A stretch of 64,000 nucleotides of DNA from Parabacteroides johnsonii DSM 18315 (GTDB taxonomy: Bacteria; Bacteroidota; Bacteroidia; Bacteroidales; Tannerellaceae): NCBI RefSeq assembly GCF_025151045.1, contig NZ_CP102285.1, forward strand, positions 62,001 through 126,000, read 5' to 3'. Of the stretch, positions 42,326-49,099 are shown piece by piece. The notes under the pieces were generated by a model. That model had not been told where the DNA came from. It saw only the letters and a list, made by a program, of their open reading frames with translations, and did no database searches. How positions within the stretch are numbered: the first letter of the stretch is position 1; the number at the start of each line of letters is the position of its first letter. The position numbers and the translations under genes are program-made.

Positions 42326-43447
42326 CTAAGCCAATATTACTTTTGTATTATAGTAATCTTCCAAAATCTCTTTCTTCTTCCCTAATAAATCAACTCCGTC
42401 TACATTATACATTTCACTTGGTATAATCATCAAATCATTCTTTTCAGGATGAAATTGTTCCATAATGTCTTTATGATTAAGTAATCCAGCTACTGAAACT
42501 GAACCACCATAAAGATTGTTTTTTATCAGATTGGTTTTTACATTTTCATATCCTTCAAAAGCTTTTGTAAAATAGTCATAACCGGATAATGGACAGATTA
42601 AATTTACAAAAGTTTTCTTTGGCAATTGCTTGATAATATTTTTTTGAGCCTCAATTCTTTTATCTGCTTCTATGAAATACTCATTATTTCCACCTCTAAA
42701 AACATCTTTTAAAATAGGTACTGTAAAGATGACCTCTGGATAATTTGCCTTAACCCATGTAATACACTTCTCATAATTATCGATACAAGCCTGTGATAAA
42801 TCTTTCAGACGTTGTTGTGATGTGGATGTGTGTTCCATTCTACGAACCAAAATTTGACGGACACGTTTATTGACGCCGAGGTTATATAATAATTCAAGAT
42901 CTTTTTTTATTTCCTCTAAATTACCGGTAAACATAAGCGTACATTTATTGAGTGGAGCATATTTTAATATATGTATAGTTCGCTCTCGTTCAGATCTAGG
43001 AATTATTTTCTCACGTTGTTCTTGCATAGTTATCAATGATAAATCAATACCAAAATTGGATATAGAATTAAGGAAATCAATTTTATCTTCTTTGATATAT
43101 GCCCCAGTTGTAACCGTAGTAATCGTTTTAGTAGGAAAATGTTCTGAAGCAAGCTTTATGAATTCATAGATATTAGGGTGTAAGAATGGATCTGTATGTG
43201 GAGCTACTAAAACCCCTGCACCAAGTCGTACATAATTAACTTTAGGATTGATATATTCAAATCCTCTTAAAAGATCCTCTTTGTCAACAGGGGGAATTTT
43301 TGGATAATGTCCAAGATAAGAGTCTGTATGTACTTTACAAAACACACAGCCTATCCCACAATATTGACTTAATATAGGAATGTTGCCAAATGTGGCAATC
43401 TCCATGCGAAATGCATCAAACTGTTCTTTATTTAAAACCATACTCAA
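42326..43447 (-). CDS. Radical SAM protein 2 (DUF512-type C-terminus)
   Basis: 373 aa. CGIGCVFCKVH (CxxxCxxC) at about 30-40. Radical SAM barrel to about residue 230. The C-terminal part (GGSVSVAGLLNHKDIM ... LMIIPSEMYNVDGVDLLG) matches the DUF512 pattern of FeS proteins in which a small beta domain follows the barrel. Such proteins occur in specialised metabolism, but substrates are mostly unknown. Overlaps the methyltransferase upstream by four bases (ATGG/ATGA type). Confidence 0.85.
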   Translation of the reverse strand: MSMVLNKEQFDAFRMEIATFGNIPILSQYCGIGCVFCKVHTDSYLGHYPKIPPVDKEDLLRGFEYINPKVNYVRLGAGVLVAPHTDPFLHPNIYEFIKLASEHFPTKTITTVTTGAYIKEDKIDFLNSISNFGIDLSLITMQEQREKIIPRSERERTIHILKYAPLNKCTLMFTGNLEEIKKDLELLYNLGVNKRVRQILVRRMEHTSTSQQRLKDLSQACIDNYEKCITWVKANYPEVIFTVPILKDVFRGGNNEYFIEADKRIEAQKNIIKQLPKKTFVNLICPLSGYDYFTKAFEGYENVKTNLIKNNLYGGSVSVAGLLNHKDIMEQFHPEKNDLMIIPSEMYNVDGVDLLGKKKEILEDYYNTKVILA

Positions 43448-44199
43448 CTTTTTTTACACAAATATAAATCCTCTTCTGGGTTTAACCCATTTTGGATGTA
43501 TTGTTTGGAAATATTTCTTACATTAACCATAAAGTCCACACTGGAAAGAGTATTAATATAATCTATATTGTTATAGATTCTCTCATGATACCCATATCCA
43601 TAAGCCAACTCTCTTTCTTCCTTAGTATGGACATTTTGATATTCAACTGTACTTGATATTTTAGTAATAGGAACCTGTAAAATAGCAAGTCCTCCAATTT
43701 TTAATATACGATAAATTTCATGTAAAGCAACATCAACATCTTTAATATCGCATAAAACATGATTACATATTATATAATCAAATTGGTTATCTGCAAATTC
43801 AGTTTTTTTTATATCAATAAATCGTATTTCTCCAATAAACTTTTGATTTTGTAGAAAAGCATCTCCTGGTATATAATTATTAATTACAGAGCCTAGCCAT
43901 AATTGTAGATTGTTTTCTGGAGCAATATGCAATACGCTAATATTATTCCTATTCTGAATTTTCTCGACTTCCTTTAAGTAAGTATATACCAATCGTTCTT
44001 TGTCAGTAGAACTACACTTAGGACATCTTGCTGCTCTTCTCCCAGCTCCTATAACATGAAGTTTTTGAAGAACAGGAAATCGGTCAGCCCCCATTAAATC
44101 TAACTCTCCGCTATATCCACAAAATGGACATATGAAACATTTTGATTTAATTGAATATAAGTTATTATCTATCGAATCTATACCCATATTAAAATACAT
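43444..44199 (-). CDS. Methyltransferase with N-terminal zinc ribbons
   Basis: I use ATG 44199 (MYFNMGIDSIDN); the longer frame to 44253 overlaps the upstream gene by 65 bases, and 44187 is another choice. N-terminal zinc site from CFICPFCG and CPKCSS (about residues 20-65), then a class I SAM methyltransferase with LHIAPENNLQLWLG, FDYIICNHVLCDIKD and the ILKIGGLAILQVP motif. This resembles methyltransferases in glycan and natural-product clusters. Substrate unknown. Confidence 0.82.
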   Translation of the reverse strand: MYFNMGIDSIDNNLYSIKSKCFICPFCGYSGELDLMGADRFPVLQKLHVIGAGRRAARCPKCSSTDKERLVYTYLKEVEKIQNRNNISVLHIAPENNLQLWLGSVINNYIPGDAFLQNQKFIGEIRFIDIKKTEFADNQFDYIICNHVLCDIKDVDVALHEIYRILKIGGLAILQVPITKISSTVEYQNVHTKEERELAYGYGYHERIYNNIDYINTLSSVDFMVNVRNISKQYIQNGLNPEEDLYLCKKS

Positions 44200-45025
44200 T
44201 ATATTCTTGGAAATCATTACATTTTTCACATAAACCGATACGTTTATTATCAAGTAAGGACAAACGTATTACATTAAGCTCCGAATTATTCCAGCAATCT
44301 AAAAGTTTATCATTCATCACATTTCCAAAGCAAGTATCATACAAGAAATCGTCACAACAAAGAAGTATATTACCATTGTATGCGATAGTTAGTTTTCGGA
44401 ATGGATAATTACAAAAACCAAAATCTTCAGCATTAAAGGTCTGGGGTATATTCCCCGCATAATTAGGCAAAATTTCATCTAAACGTCTCCGTTTAAAACT
44501 GATTTTTGGATTATTATCATAGGCTCTATAAATAGGCTCAACATATGATGACCATCCATCAGGATTTTTATCTCTGTCACCTCTATAATCATTAATATTT
44601 ATATTATCCAACCCTATACTAAATAATTTATCCACAAGTTCTACAGTTAATAATCTGCCATTTGTTGTTATATCAAGAAATAAACGCTGTGACTTTGATT
44701 TTGCATATTCAATCATGCTATATAGCCTATCATCCAACAATGGTTCATTGGAAAGCATGAGTGCTACACGTCCATTATAATTCATTTCACATAATTGGTC
44801 AATTATAGTTGTATAACAACTCCACTTCATGATACCTAACGGCTTATCATTAAAAGCATGTGGGCAAAATGGACAATGATTATTGCAATCAGTTCTAGTC
44901 TCAATTAAGACCTGTTGAAATAATGGGAAATGTTTATGTGTATTATAAAATGATTTAAGATAATCTATATCAGATGCCCCTTTTTCTTTAAATCTAACAG
45001 ATTGATTATTTATTTGCTGAATCAT
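44189..45025 (-). CDS. Radical SAM protein 1 (SPASM-like)
   Basis: 278 aa. CNNHCPFCPH (CxxxCxxC) at about 47-56. The barrel runs to about 190. The C-terminal region has CNYPFRKL, LLCCDDFLYDTCFGN and LCEKCND, a SPASM-type cysteine set able to hold one or two auxiliary 4Fe-4S clusters. SPASM enzymes act on peptides, sugars or cyclitols (dehydrogenation, epimerisation). No precursor peptide is nearby, so a sugar or cyclitol substrate is likelier (inference). ATGA overlap with the dehydrogenase gene. Confidence 0.87.
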   Translation of the reverse strand: MIQQINNQSVRFKEKGASDIDYLKSFYNTHKHFPLFQQVLIETRTDCNNHCPFCPHAFNDKPLGIMKWSCYTTIIDQLCEMNYNGRVALMLSNEPLLDDRLYSMIEYAKSKSQRLFLDITTNGRLLTVELVDKLFSIGLDNININDYRGDRDKNPDGWSSYVEPIYRAYDNNPKISFKRRRLDEILPNYAGNIPQTFNAEDFGFCNYPFRKLTIAYNGNILLCCDDFLYDTCFGNVMNDKLLDCWNNSELNVIRLSLLDNKRIGLCEKCNDFQEYNVF

Positions 45026-46239
45026 AATATCTCGTTTATATCGATGAATTTGGTATTTGGAAATTCTATTTTTTTGAATGCCTTGTGATCCACTAATTTA
45101 ACAACTAAATCATAGTTTGACCGATAGGCATCTTCTGAAGTTATTATAGAAATTCCAAATTCATTTTTTATGCTCTTTTTATCAACAATTGAATCAAAGC
45201 AATCAACAACTGTAAAATATCCCTTTAGTTCGTTATAAATATCAAGAACCTTTGTATTTCTATAATCAGGTGTATCAGCTTTATAAGAAAAGCCCAATAA
45301 TAAAATATTATGTGCTTCTAATGATATTGCTATATCCTTAATTTTATTTGCTACAACATGAGATTTCTCCTCATTAACATTTCGTGCAGTTTGAATTATA
45401 TTCAATTGATGTTTTTTTTCTTTTGCTCGCTGAAGGAGATAGTATGTATCAACGCCGATGCAATGACCACCAACAAGGCCAGGATAAACTTTTGCAAAAT
45501 TCCATTTACTTGCAGCACACTCTGTCACTTCATTAATATTTATTCCTTCCACATCACAGAAAGAAGAAAATTCATTTGCCAAAGCAATTAGCACGTCACG
45601 CTGAACATTCTCATACATTTTAGCAGCCTCTGCAACCTTTATACTTGATGCTTGAATAATAGGTGCAGAAAGAATAGTAGAATAAATATTATTCATTAAT
45701 GATAAAGTTTCATTATTTGATGCTGAAATGATTTTTGGGATCAATTCTAATTTATGACTTTTATCACCCACATTTATTCTTTCAGGAGAATATCCAACTG
45801 AAAAATCTATATTGACTTTCATAGAAGAGCATTCTTCTAAAATAGGAATACAAATATCTTCTATAGCACCAGGGAACACTGTTGACTCAAAAATCACAAT
45901 ATCACCACGTTTTAGAATTTCACTTAGTGATTCACATACTTTCTTTATAGGGGTAAGATCTGGTTCATTATATTCATCAATACCAGTTTGAACACATACG
46001 ATATATATATTACAATCTTTTATGTCTGAGTATAAAGATGTTAGCATACCCCTTTGAAGTGCAAATATAATATTACGACGTTTCTCACATTCACGATTAT
46101 CAATGCCTTCTTTTAATAGACTTATACGATTAGAATCATTATCTAAACCTTTGCAAGTAAAATGATTTGAGATTAAACAAAATAAGGGTAATCCAACATA
46201 CCCTAAACCAATAACAGCTATTCTTATATCTTTCTCCAT
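45022..46239 (-). CDS. UDP-N-acetylglucosamine 6-dehydrogenase (TviB/WbpA-like)
   Basis: 405 aa, full length for the UDP-glucose/GDP-mannose dehydrogenase family. N-terminal NAD motif GLGYVGLPL at about 11-19. The catalytic loop VGGHCIGVDTYYL carries the active-site Cys at about residue 257. FSYKADTPDYRNTKV is the C-terminal motif. Sequence features match the TviB/WbpA group that oxidises UDP-GlcNAc(-like) sugars to uronates. First enzyme of the operon, 49 bases after the XRE gene. Confidence 0.88.
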   Translation of the reverse strand: MEKDIRIAVIGLGYVGLPLFCLISNHFTCKGLDNDSNRISLLKEGIDNRECEKRRNIIFALQRGMLTSLYSDIKDCNIYIVCVQTGIDEYNEPDLTPIKKVCESLSEILKRGDIVIFESTVFPGAIEDICIPILEECSSMKVNIDFSVGYSPERINVGDKSHKLELIPKIISASNNETLSLMNNIYSTILSAPIIQASSIKVAEAAKMYENVQRDVLIALANEFSSFCDVEGININEVTECAASKWNFAKVYPGLVGGHCIGVDTYYLLQRAKEKKHQLNIIQTARNVNEEKSHVVANKIKDIAISLEAHNILLLGFSYKADTPDYRNTKVLDIYNELKGYFTVVDCFDSIVDKKSIKNEFGISIITSEDAYRSNYDLVVKLVDHKAFKKIEFPNTKFIDINEIL

Positions 46240-46288
46240 TCCAAGAAATAAAATTTATTTATAATTTTAATTACCACTCCCATGCTCT

Positions 46289-46492
46289 TTAATCTTGCCG
46301 TACAAGTTCGGACATTTTTACTTTCAAAATATTAGCTATTTCACTAAGAGTTTCCAATGAAGGCTGGGAAGAATTAGTACACCATTTGCTGACTGTAGAT
46401 GGATCTTTTTTAAGCTCAGAAGCCAACCATTTTGCAGTCTTCTTTTGTTCCACTAAAACGACTTTCAGTCTATTTAAATCTTTTGTCTTCAT
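46289..46492 (-). CDS. XRE-family regulator of the operon
   Basis: 67 aa, almost only a helix-turn-helix: TAKWLASELKKDPSTVSKWCTNSSQPSLETL (about 18-48), typical Cro/C1 fold. It is first in line on the same strand as the 14-gene operon, 49 bases upstream of the dehydrogenase, and shares the promoter at 46512-46519. Probably controls the operon and itself (inference). Confidence 0.82.
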   Translation of the reverse strand: MKTKDLNRLKVVLVEQKKTAKWLASELKKDPSTVSKWCTNSSQPSLETLSEIANILKVKMSELVRQD

Positions 46493-46511
46493 AAAGGTTT
46501 TATAATTTGAA

Positions 46512-46519
46512 CAAAGTTA
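46512..46519 (-). promoter_or_regulatory. Promoter (-7 box) of the XRE/radical SAM operon
   Basis: Minus strand TAACTTTG matches TAnnTTTG, about 20 bases before the ATG at 46492. The -33 element is not clear. The leader would be very short. Confidence 0.55.
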
Positions 46520-46887
46520 CTACTATTTATTTTATTTCCATATGAAAATGTGATTAATTGAAAAAGTAATTTGTGTATTAGTACTATTTTTTGAAAGAAA
46601 GAACACATATAACCTACATAAAAAACATACCAGTATATCAGCACTACTGTTATACCCCAGTATGCAGGTTAGGGATAGGAGAATAAAGCCCACAGGAACG
46701 AGTACTTGGAGCGGATAGCCCGACAGCTTACCGTAACACCCATAATAAAACAACAGGGAAAAAGATGAGATTTCGGGAAAGGAACCTTAGAGCAGGGAAA
46801 AACAGAGTTCAATAAAAGATAAAGGAAGGATGTATATTGCTGATACAGTGGAAAAAATAAATTTGCAAGAAAAAAATAACAAGAAAC
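46520..46887. other. Intergenic region with degenerate GC-richer stretch
   Basis: No gene supported. Between about 46640 and 46800 base composition rises and resembles ICE backbone, suggesting remnant DNA of a lost gene. A promoter for the rightward gene is at 46837-46865. Confidence 0.45.
46837..46865 (+). promoter_or_regulatory. Promoter of the 119-aa gene
   Basis: TTG (46837-46839) and TAAATTTG (46858-46865), spacing 18, fit the -33/-7 pattern, 22 bases before ATG 46888. Confidence 0.55.
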
Positions 46888-47247
46888 ATGGAAGAGCCAT
46901 TCAAGGATTACGGAGAATCTGAGAACCTGGGAACGGAAAAGATTGTATGCGTCAATGTCAGTAGAACCTACCTGGGAGGAGAGAGGGAAAGTCTGTATGA
47001 ATGTACCAGAAAATACTGGAGACTGAACGGAAAGAGAGCAGGTTCGGCAGATCTGGTGTTTGCGATATGCTGCGGATACATAGTGGGAGTATTCAAGCCC
47101 GTCAGGTGGTACCAGACAGAGTGTGAGCAGCTGAAGGGAAGATGGGAGTTTGATGGCAAGCAACTGGATGATTCGCCATACCTCAATCAGAGCATAAGGA
47201 AACTGTGGGGAAGGAGACAGAATCCGGTGATGTACATAAACCTGTAG
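46888..47247 (+). CDS. Uncharacterised compact protein (119 aa)
   Basis: Soluble, mixed charge, beginning MEEPFKDYGESENLGTEKIV. Core LVFAICCGYIVGVFKPVRWYQ and WEFDGKQL, then RRQNPVMYINL at the end. I have the impression of a widespread uncharacterised domain with an IVGVFKPxxWY signature but cannot name it. Backbone-like composition. Stands alone with its own promoter. Confidence that it is a gene is good, function unknown. Confidence 0.7.
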   Translation: MEEPFKDYGESENLGTEKIVCVNVSRTYLGGERESLYECTRKYWRLNGKRAGSADLVFAICCGYIVGVFKPVRWYQTECEQLKGRWEFDGKQLDDSPYLNQSIRKLWGRRQNPVMYINL

Positions 47248-47369
47248 ACTGGAATGCACTTTTATGTACAACAGAAGCCGATAACACTGAATATAAAATA
47301 ACAACTTTACTTCTGACATAATATTTCTATCGCAAATTTTCAGATATAGAATAAGAAAAATTTGTAGAT

Positions 47370-47723
47370 ATGAACAGAACAATTATCTCAATTGAAGTGC
47401 AAGACGAAAGTGATAGGAAAACTATTATTATCACCAGGGGAGAAAGAAACAGTCAGATGATGTTTGAAGAAACTTTTTCTTATAAAGACGAGAAAAAGCA
47501 TTCATTGCGACTTAATCTTTTAAAAGAACGATTATTTTACGGAACACCAGCTAAAAATAGTCAGTTATCCCTTCCATCAAAGATAAATTCCAATCCTGAT
47601 TTGCCAGCCGCATTTATTCCTTTTTTCAGGAGAATTTTCCTTATGGCTAACGCCATGAAAATTCACCTGAAAAAGAATGCGGCGGCAAACGGATTGGAAT
47701 TAAAGGAAAGATTACAGGGATAA
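47370..47723 (+). CDS. Small ICE protein crossing a long hairpin (117 aa)
   Basis: Begins MNRTIISIEVQDESDRKTI. N-terminal half looks like a normal small beta domain. The C-terminal part (FFRRIFLMANAMKIHLKKNAAANG) is encoded by the long inverted repeat at 47610-47681, so part of the frame may be secondary to a DNA or RNA structure. No family recognised. Coding status moderate. Confidence 0.5.
   Translation: MNRTIISIEVQDESDRKTIIITRGERNSQMMFEETFSYKDEKKHSLRLNLLKERLFYGTPAKNSQLSLPSKINSNPDLPAAFIPFFRRIFLMANAMKIHLKKNAAANGLELKERLQG
47610..47681. repeat. Long imperfect hairpin
   Basis: Arms: GCATT, TTTTTTCAGG, AATTTTC and ATGGC on the left pair in order with GCCAT, GAAAATT, CCTGAAAAA and AATGC on the right, around a TAAC loop. 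Small bulges only. About 70 nt long. Confidence 0.7.
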
Positions 47724-47903
47724 ACTGCGACCGACGTGACGCATAGCCGTAAACAAAAGGCGGCTATACTTATATCCCTTATATAGTATTACAAATGCTG
47801 TGAAAATCCACCTTACTCAATAATAAAACATAGCCCGCTTATCCAATCCCGAAATAAGACAGGGATTTCAACTCCCTCCGATCTGCATAATCCAGTTCCT
47901 TCG
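47724..47903. other. Intergenic stretch before the HTH pair
   Basis: Only one clear element: TAGCCG/CGGCTA around a 10-base loop near 47744-47766, a possible weak terminator for the 117-aa gene. Nothing else seen. Confidence 0.4.
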
Positions 47904-47943
47904 TTATGACATCTGATGACATATTATGAACTTTGATGATAAT
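47904..47943 (+). promoter_or_regulatory. Operator array upstream of the HTH gene pair
   Basis: Four blocks in exact 10-bp register: TTATGACATC, TGATGACATA, TTATGAACTT, TGATGATAAT. The array stops two bases before the -33 box. Same repeat as at traE and traA. Confidence 0.65.
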
Positions 47944-47945
47944 CT

Positions 47946-47977
47946 TTTGTGCTCCACAACCTCCTATTCTATTTTTG
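47946..47977 (+). promoter_or_regulatory. Promoter of the HTH gene pair
   Basis: TTTG (47946-47949) and TATTTTTG (47970-47977) with 20-base spacing: an ideal Bacteroidetes promoter. ATG 47996 follows 18 bases later. Confidence 0.75.
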
Positions 47978-47995
47978 TACTAACCACTTAAACTA

Positions 47996-48310
47996 ATGAT
48001 TATGGAGATAGTGAATATAGAAGCCAGCGCATTTATGGAAATGAACAACATATTGTTCAAAATAGAAAAACAATTGAAAGGACTGAACTCTTCCAAATCT
48101 GAATTAAAAGAATGGTTGGATAATCAGGATGTATGTATTCTTATGAATATATCAGACAGGAAGCTATTGTCTTTAAGGCAGAAAGGGCTAATCTCCTTCA
48201 GTCGCATAGACAGAAAAGTATATTATAAAAAAGAAGATATTCTAAACTATATGAGGAGAAACCTTAAAACATATACAAATAATGGAAATGGGACAGATGG
48301 TATTGAATAA
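47996..48310 (+). CDS. Excisionase-like HTH protein 1 (Xis2c-like position)
   Basis: 104 aa. Helical N-terminus, then a winged-helix/MerR-like HTH of the HTH_17 excisionase type at about 43-92 (VCILMNISDRKLLSLRQKGLI ... VYYKKEDILNYMR). Pairs of such genes (xis2c, xis2d) lie in the excision module of CTnDOT, where they bend att DNA and also help activate the tra promoter. Assignment by analogy. Overlaps the next gene by 29 bases. Confidence 0.8.
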   Translation: MIMEIVNIEASAFMEMNNILFKIEKQLKGLNSSKSELKEWLDNQDVCILMNISDRKLLSLRQKGLISFSRIDRKVYYKKEDILNYMRRNLKTYTNNGNGTDGIE

Positions 48311-48584
48311 GGATAGTAATGAGGTTAAAAGATTTATTGAAGTCATGGAAAGTATATCCAAAATGTTGGATACAAACTCTTTAATCTACAGACCTATATT
48401 GGACGGGAACCGCTATATTACAGAACAGGAGTTATCTAAAGTTCTCAAAATTACAAAAAGAACACTCATTGAATATAGAATGAATGGTAAATTGCCCTAT
48501 TACAGAATAGGTGGAAAGATTCTATACAAGGAACAGGACATTATAGAAATATTGGAAAGAAACAAAGTATTAGCATTTGAATAA
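48282..48584 (+). CDS. Excisionase-like HTH protein 2 (Xis2d-like position)
   Basis: 100 aa. HTH_17-type domain at about 45-95 (YITEQELSKVLKITKRTLIEYRMNGKLPYYRIGGKILY). Paralogous in design to the preceding protein. The start at 48282 lies inside the previous gene; ATG 48297 is an alternative. Nearest ICE gene to the right junction at 48.82 kb, as expected of a directionality factor. No integrase is next to it. Confidence 0.8.
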   Translation: MEMGQMVLNKDSNEVKRFIEVMESISKMLDTNSLIYRPILDGNRYITEQELSKVLKITKRTLIEYRMNGKLPYYRIGGKILYKEQDIIEILERNKVLAFE

Positions 48585-48820
48585 CATTTCTTAAATCACT
48601 AATAATCAAAAACTAAACTTCATGCAAATAACTTGTAACTACTCTAAATAATTATATAAACATTTGGAGGAATAGAACCGAACACTTACCTTTGTAAAGT
48701 CAAAGGATGAGTAACGAGAATCTATCGAAAATTAGTGAATTTGGCATATGGCTGATTTAGTGGTTCGGGGATTTTTCCAAAGATATTAAAGTGTTGCAAA
48801 TTAGGACTTTGAATAGTATT
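48585..48820. other. Right terminal non-coding region of the element
   Basis: No gene seen between the last HTH gene and the tRNA fragment. A -7-like TTACCTTTG lies near 48690. Arm-type integrase and excisionase binding sites would be expected here, but I cannot identify them. Confidence 0.4.
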
Positions 48821-48841
48821 ATTCGATTCCTGGTGGCACCA
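48821..48841. other. tRNA 3'-end fragment, probable attR core
   Basis: TTCGATT forms a T-loop, CCTGG the 3' strand of a T-stem, TGGCACC the 3' acceptor strand, then A as discriminator. The bases before it (GAATAGTATTA) cannot pair to complete the T-arm, so only the 3' end of a tRNA is present. This is the usual scar when an ICE integrates into a tRNA 3' end. A matching acceptor 5' strand would be GGTGCCA. Confidence 0.6.
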
Positions 48842-48851
48842 CTTGAAAATC

Positions 48852-48884
48852 AAGCAGTTGCATTTAAATGTGACTGCTTTTTTT
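48852..48884 (+). terminator. tRNA-type terminator next to the att fragment
   Basis: AAGCAGT (48852-48858) pairs with ACTGCTT (48873-48879); the loop holds the palindrome CATTTAAATG; seven T follow from 48878. Eleven bases after the tRNA 3' end, so it is probably the original terminator of the tRNA transcript. Confidence 0.8.
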
Positions 48885-48909
48885 GTGTCTTTTCGGCGGT
48901 TTTTTCCTT

Positions 48910-48986
48910 CAAATCCCATTATTTTCTGTGTTTTTCGTGGTTTGTTTAAACCATAAGTACAAAAACAAAATGGGATTAAATTTGAT
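48910..48986. repeat. Nested hairpin between the tRNA end and dxs
   Basis: TCAAAT/ATTTGA (48910-48915, 48981-48986), AATCCCATT/AATGGGATT (48913-48921, 48970-48978), TGTTTTT/AAAAACA (48930-48936, 48962-48968) and TGGTTT/AAACCA (48939-48944, 48949-48954) nest in order. The loop is GTTT. Confidence 0.65.
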
Positions 48987-49072
48987 TATAGGGAAAGGGG
49001 AAGAAGCGGTTTAATTGTGTCATACTGCTAAAGAATGACATACTAAAACTATTTTATCTCCCGTTAATTCTT

Positions 49073-49080
49073 TACATTTG
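49073..49080 (+). promoter_or_regulatory. Promoter (-7 box) of dxs
   Basis: TACATTTG matches TAnnTTTG, 19 bases before ATG 49100. The -33 is indistinct. Confidence 0.55.
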
Positions 49081-49099
49081 CCACAAAATTATAGCGGTT

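Noticed and set aside
48722-48919. 65-aa minus-strand frame across the att region
   Set aside because: It covers the tRNA fragment and its terminator, so it cannot be a conserved gene.
49023-49046. GTCAT/ATGAC inverted repeat upstream of dxs as a fourth operator site
   Set aside because: It shares GTCAT with the ICE operator but lacks the 10-bp direct-repeat register and lies in the chromosome.
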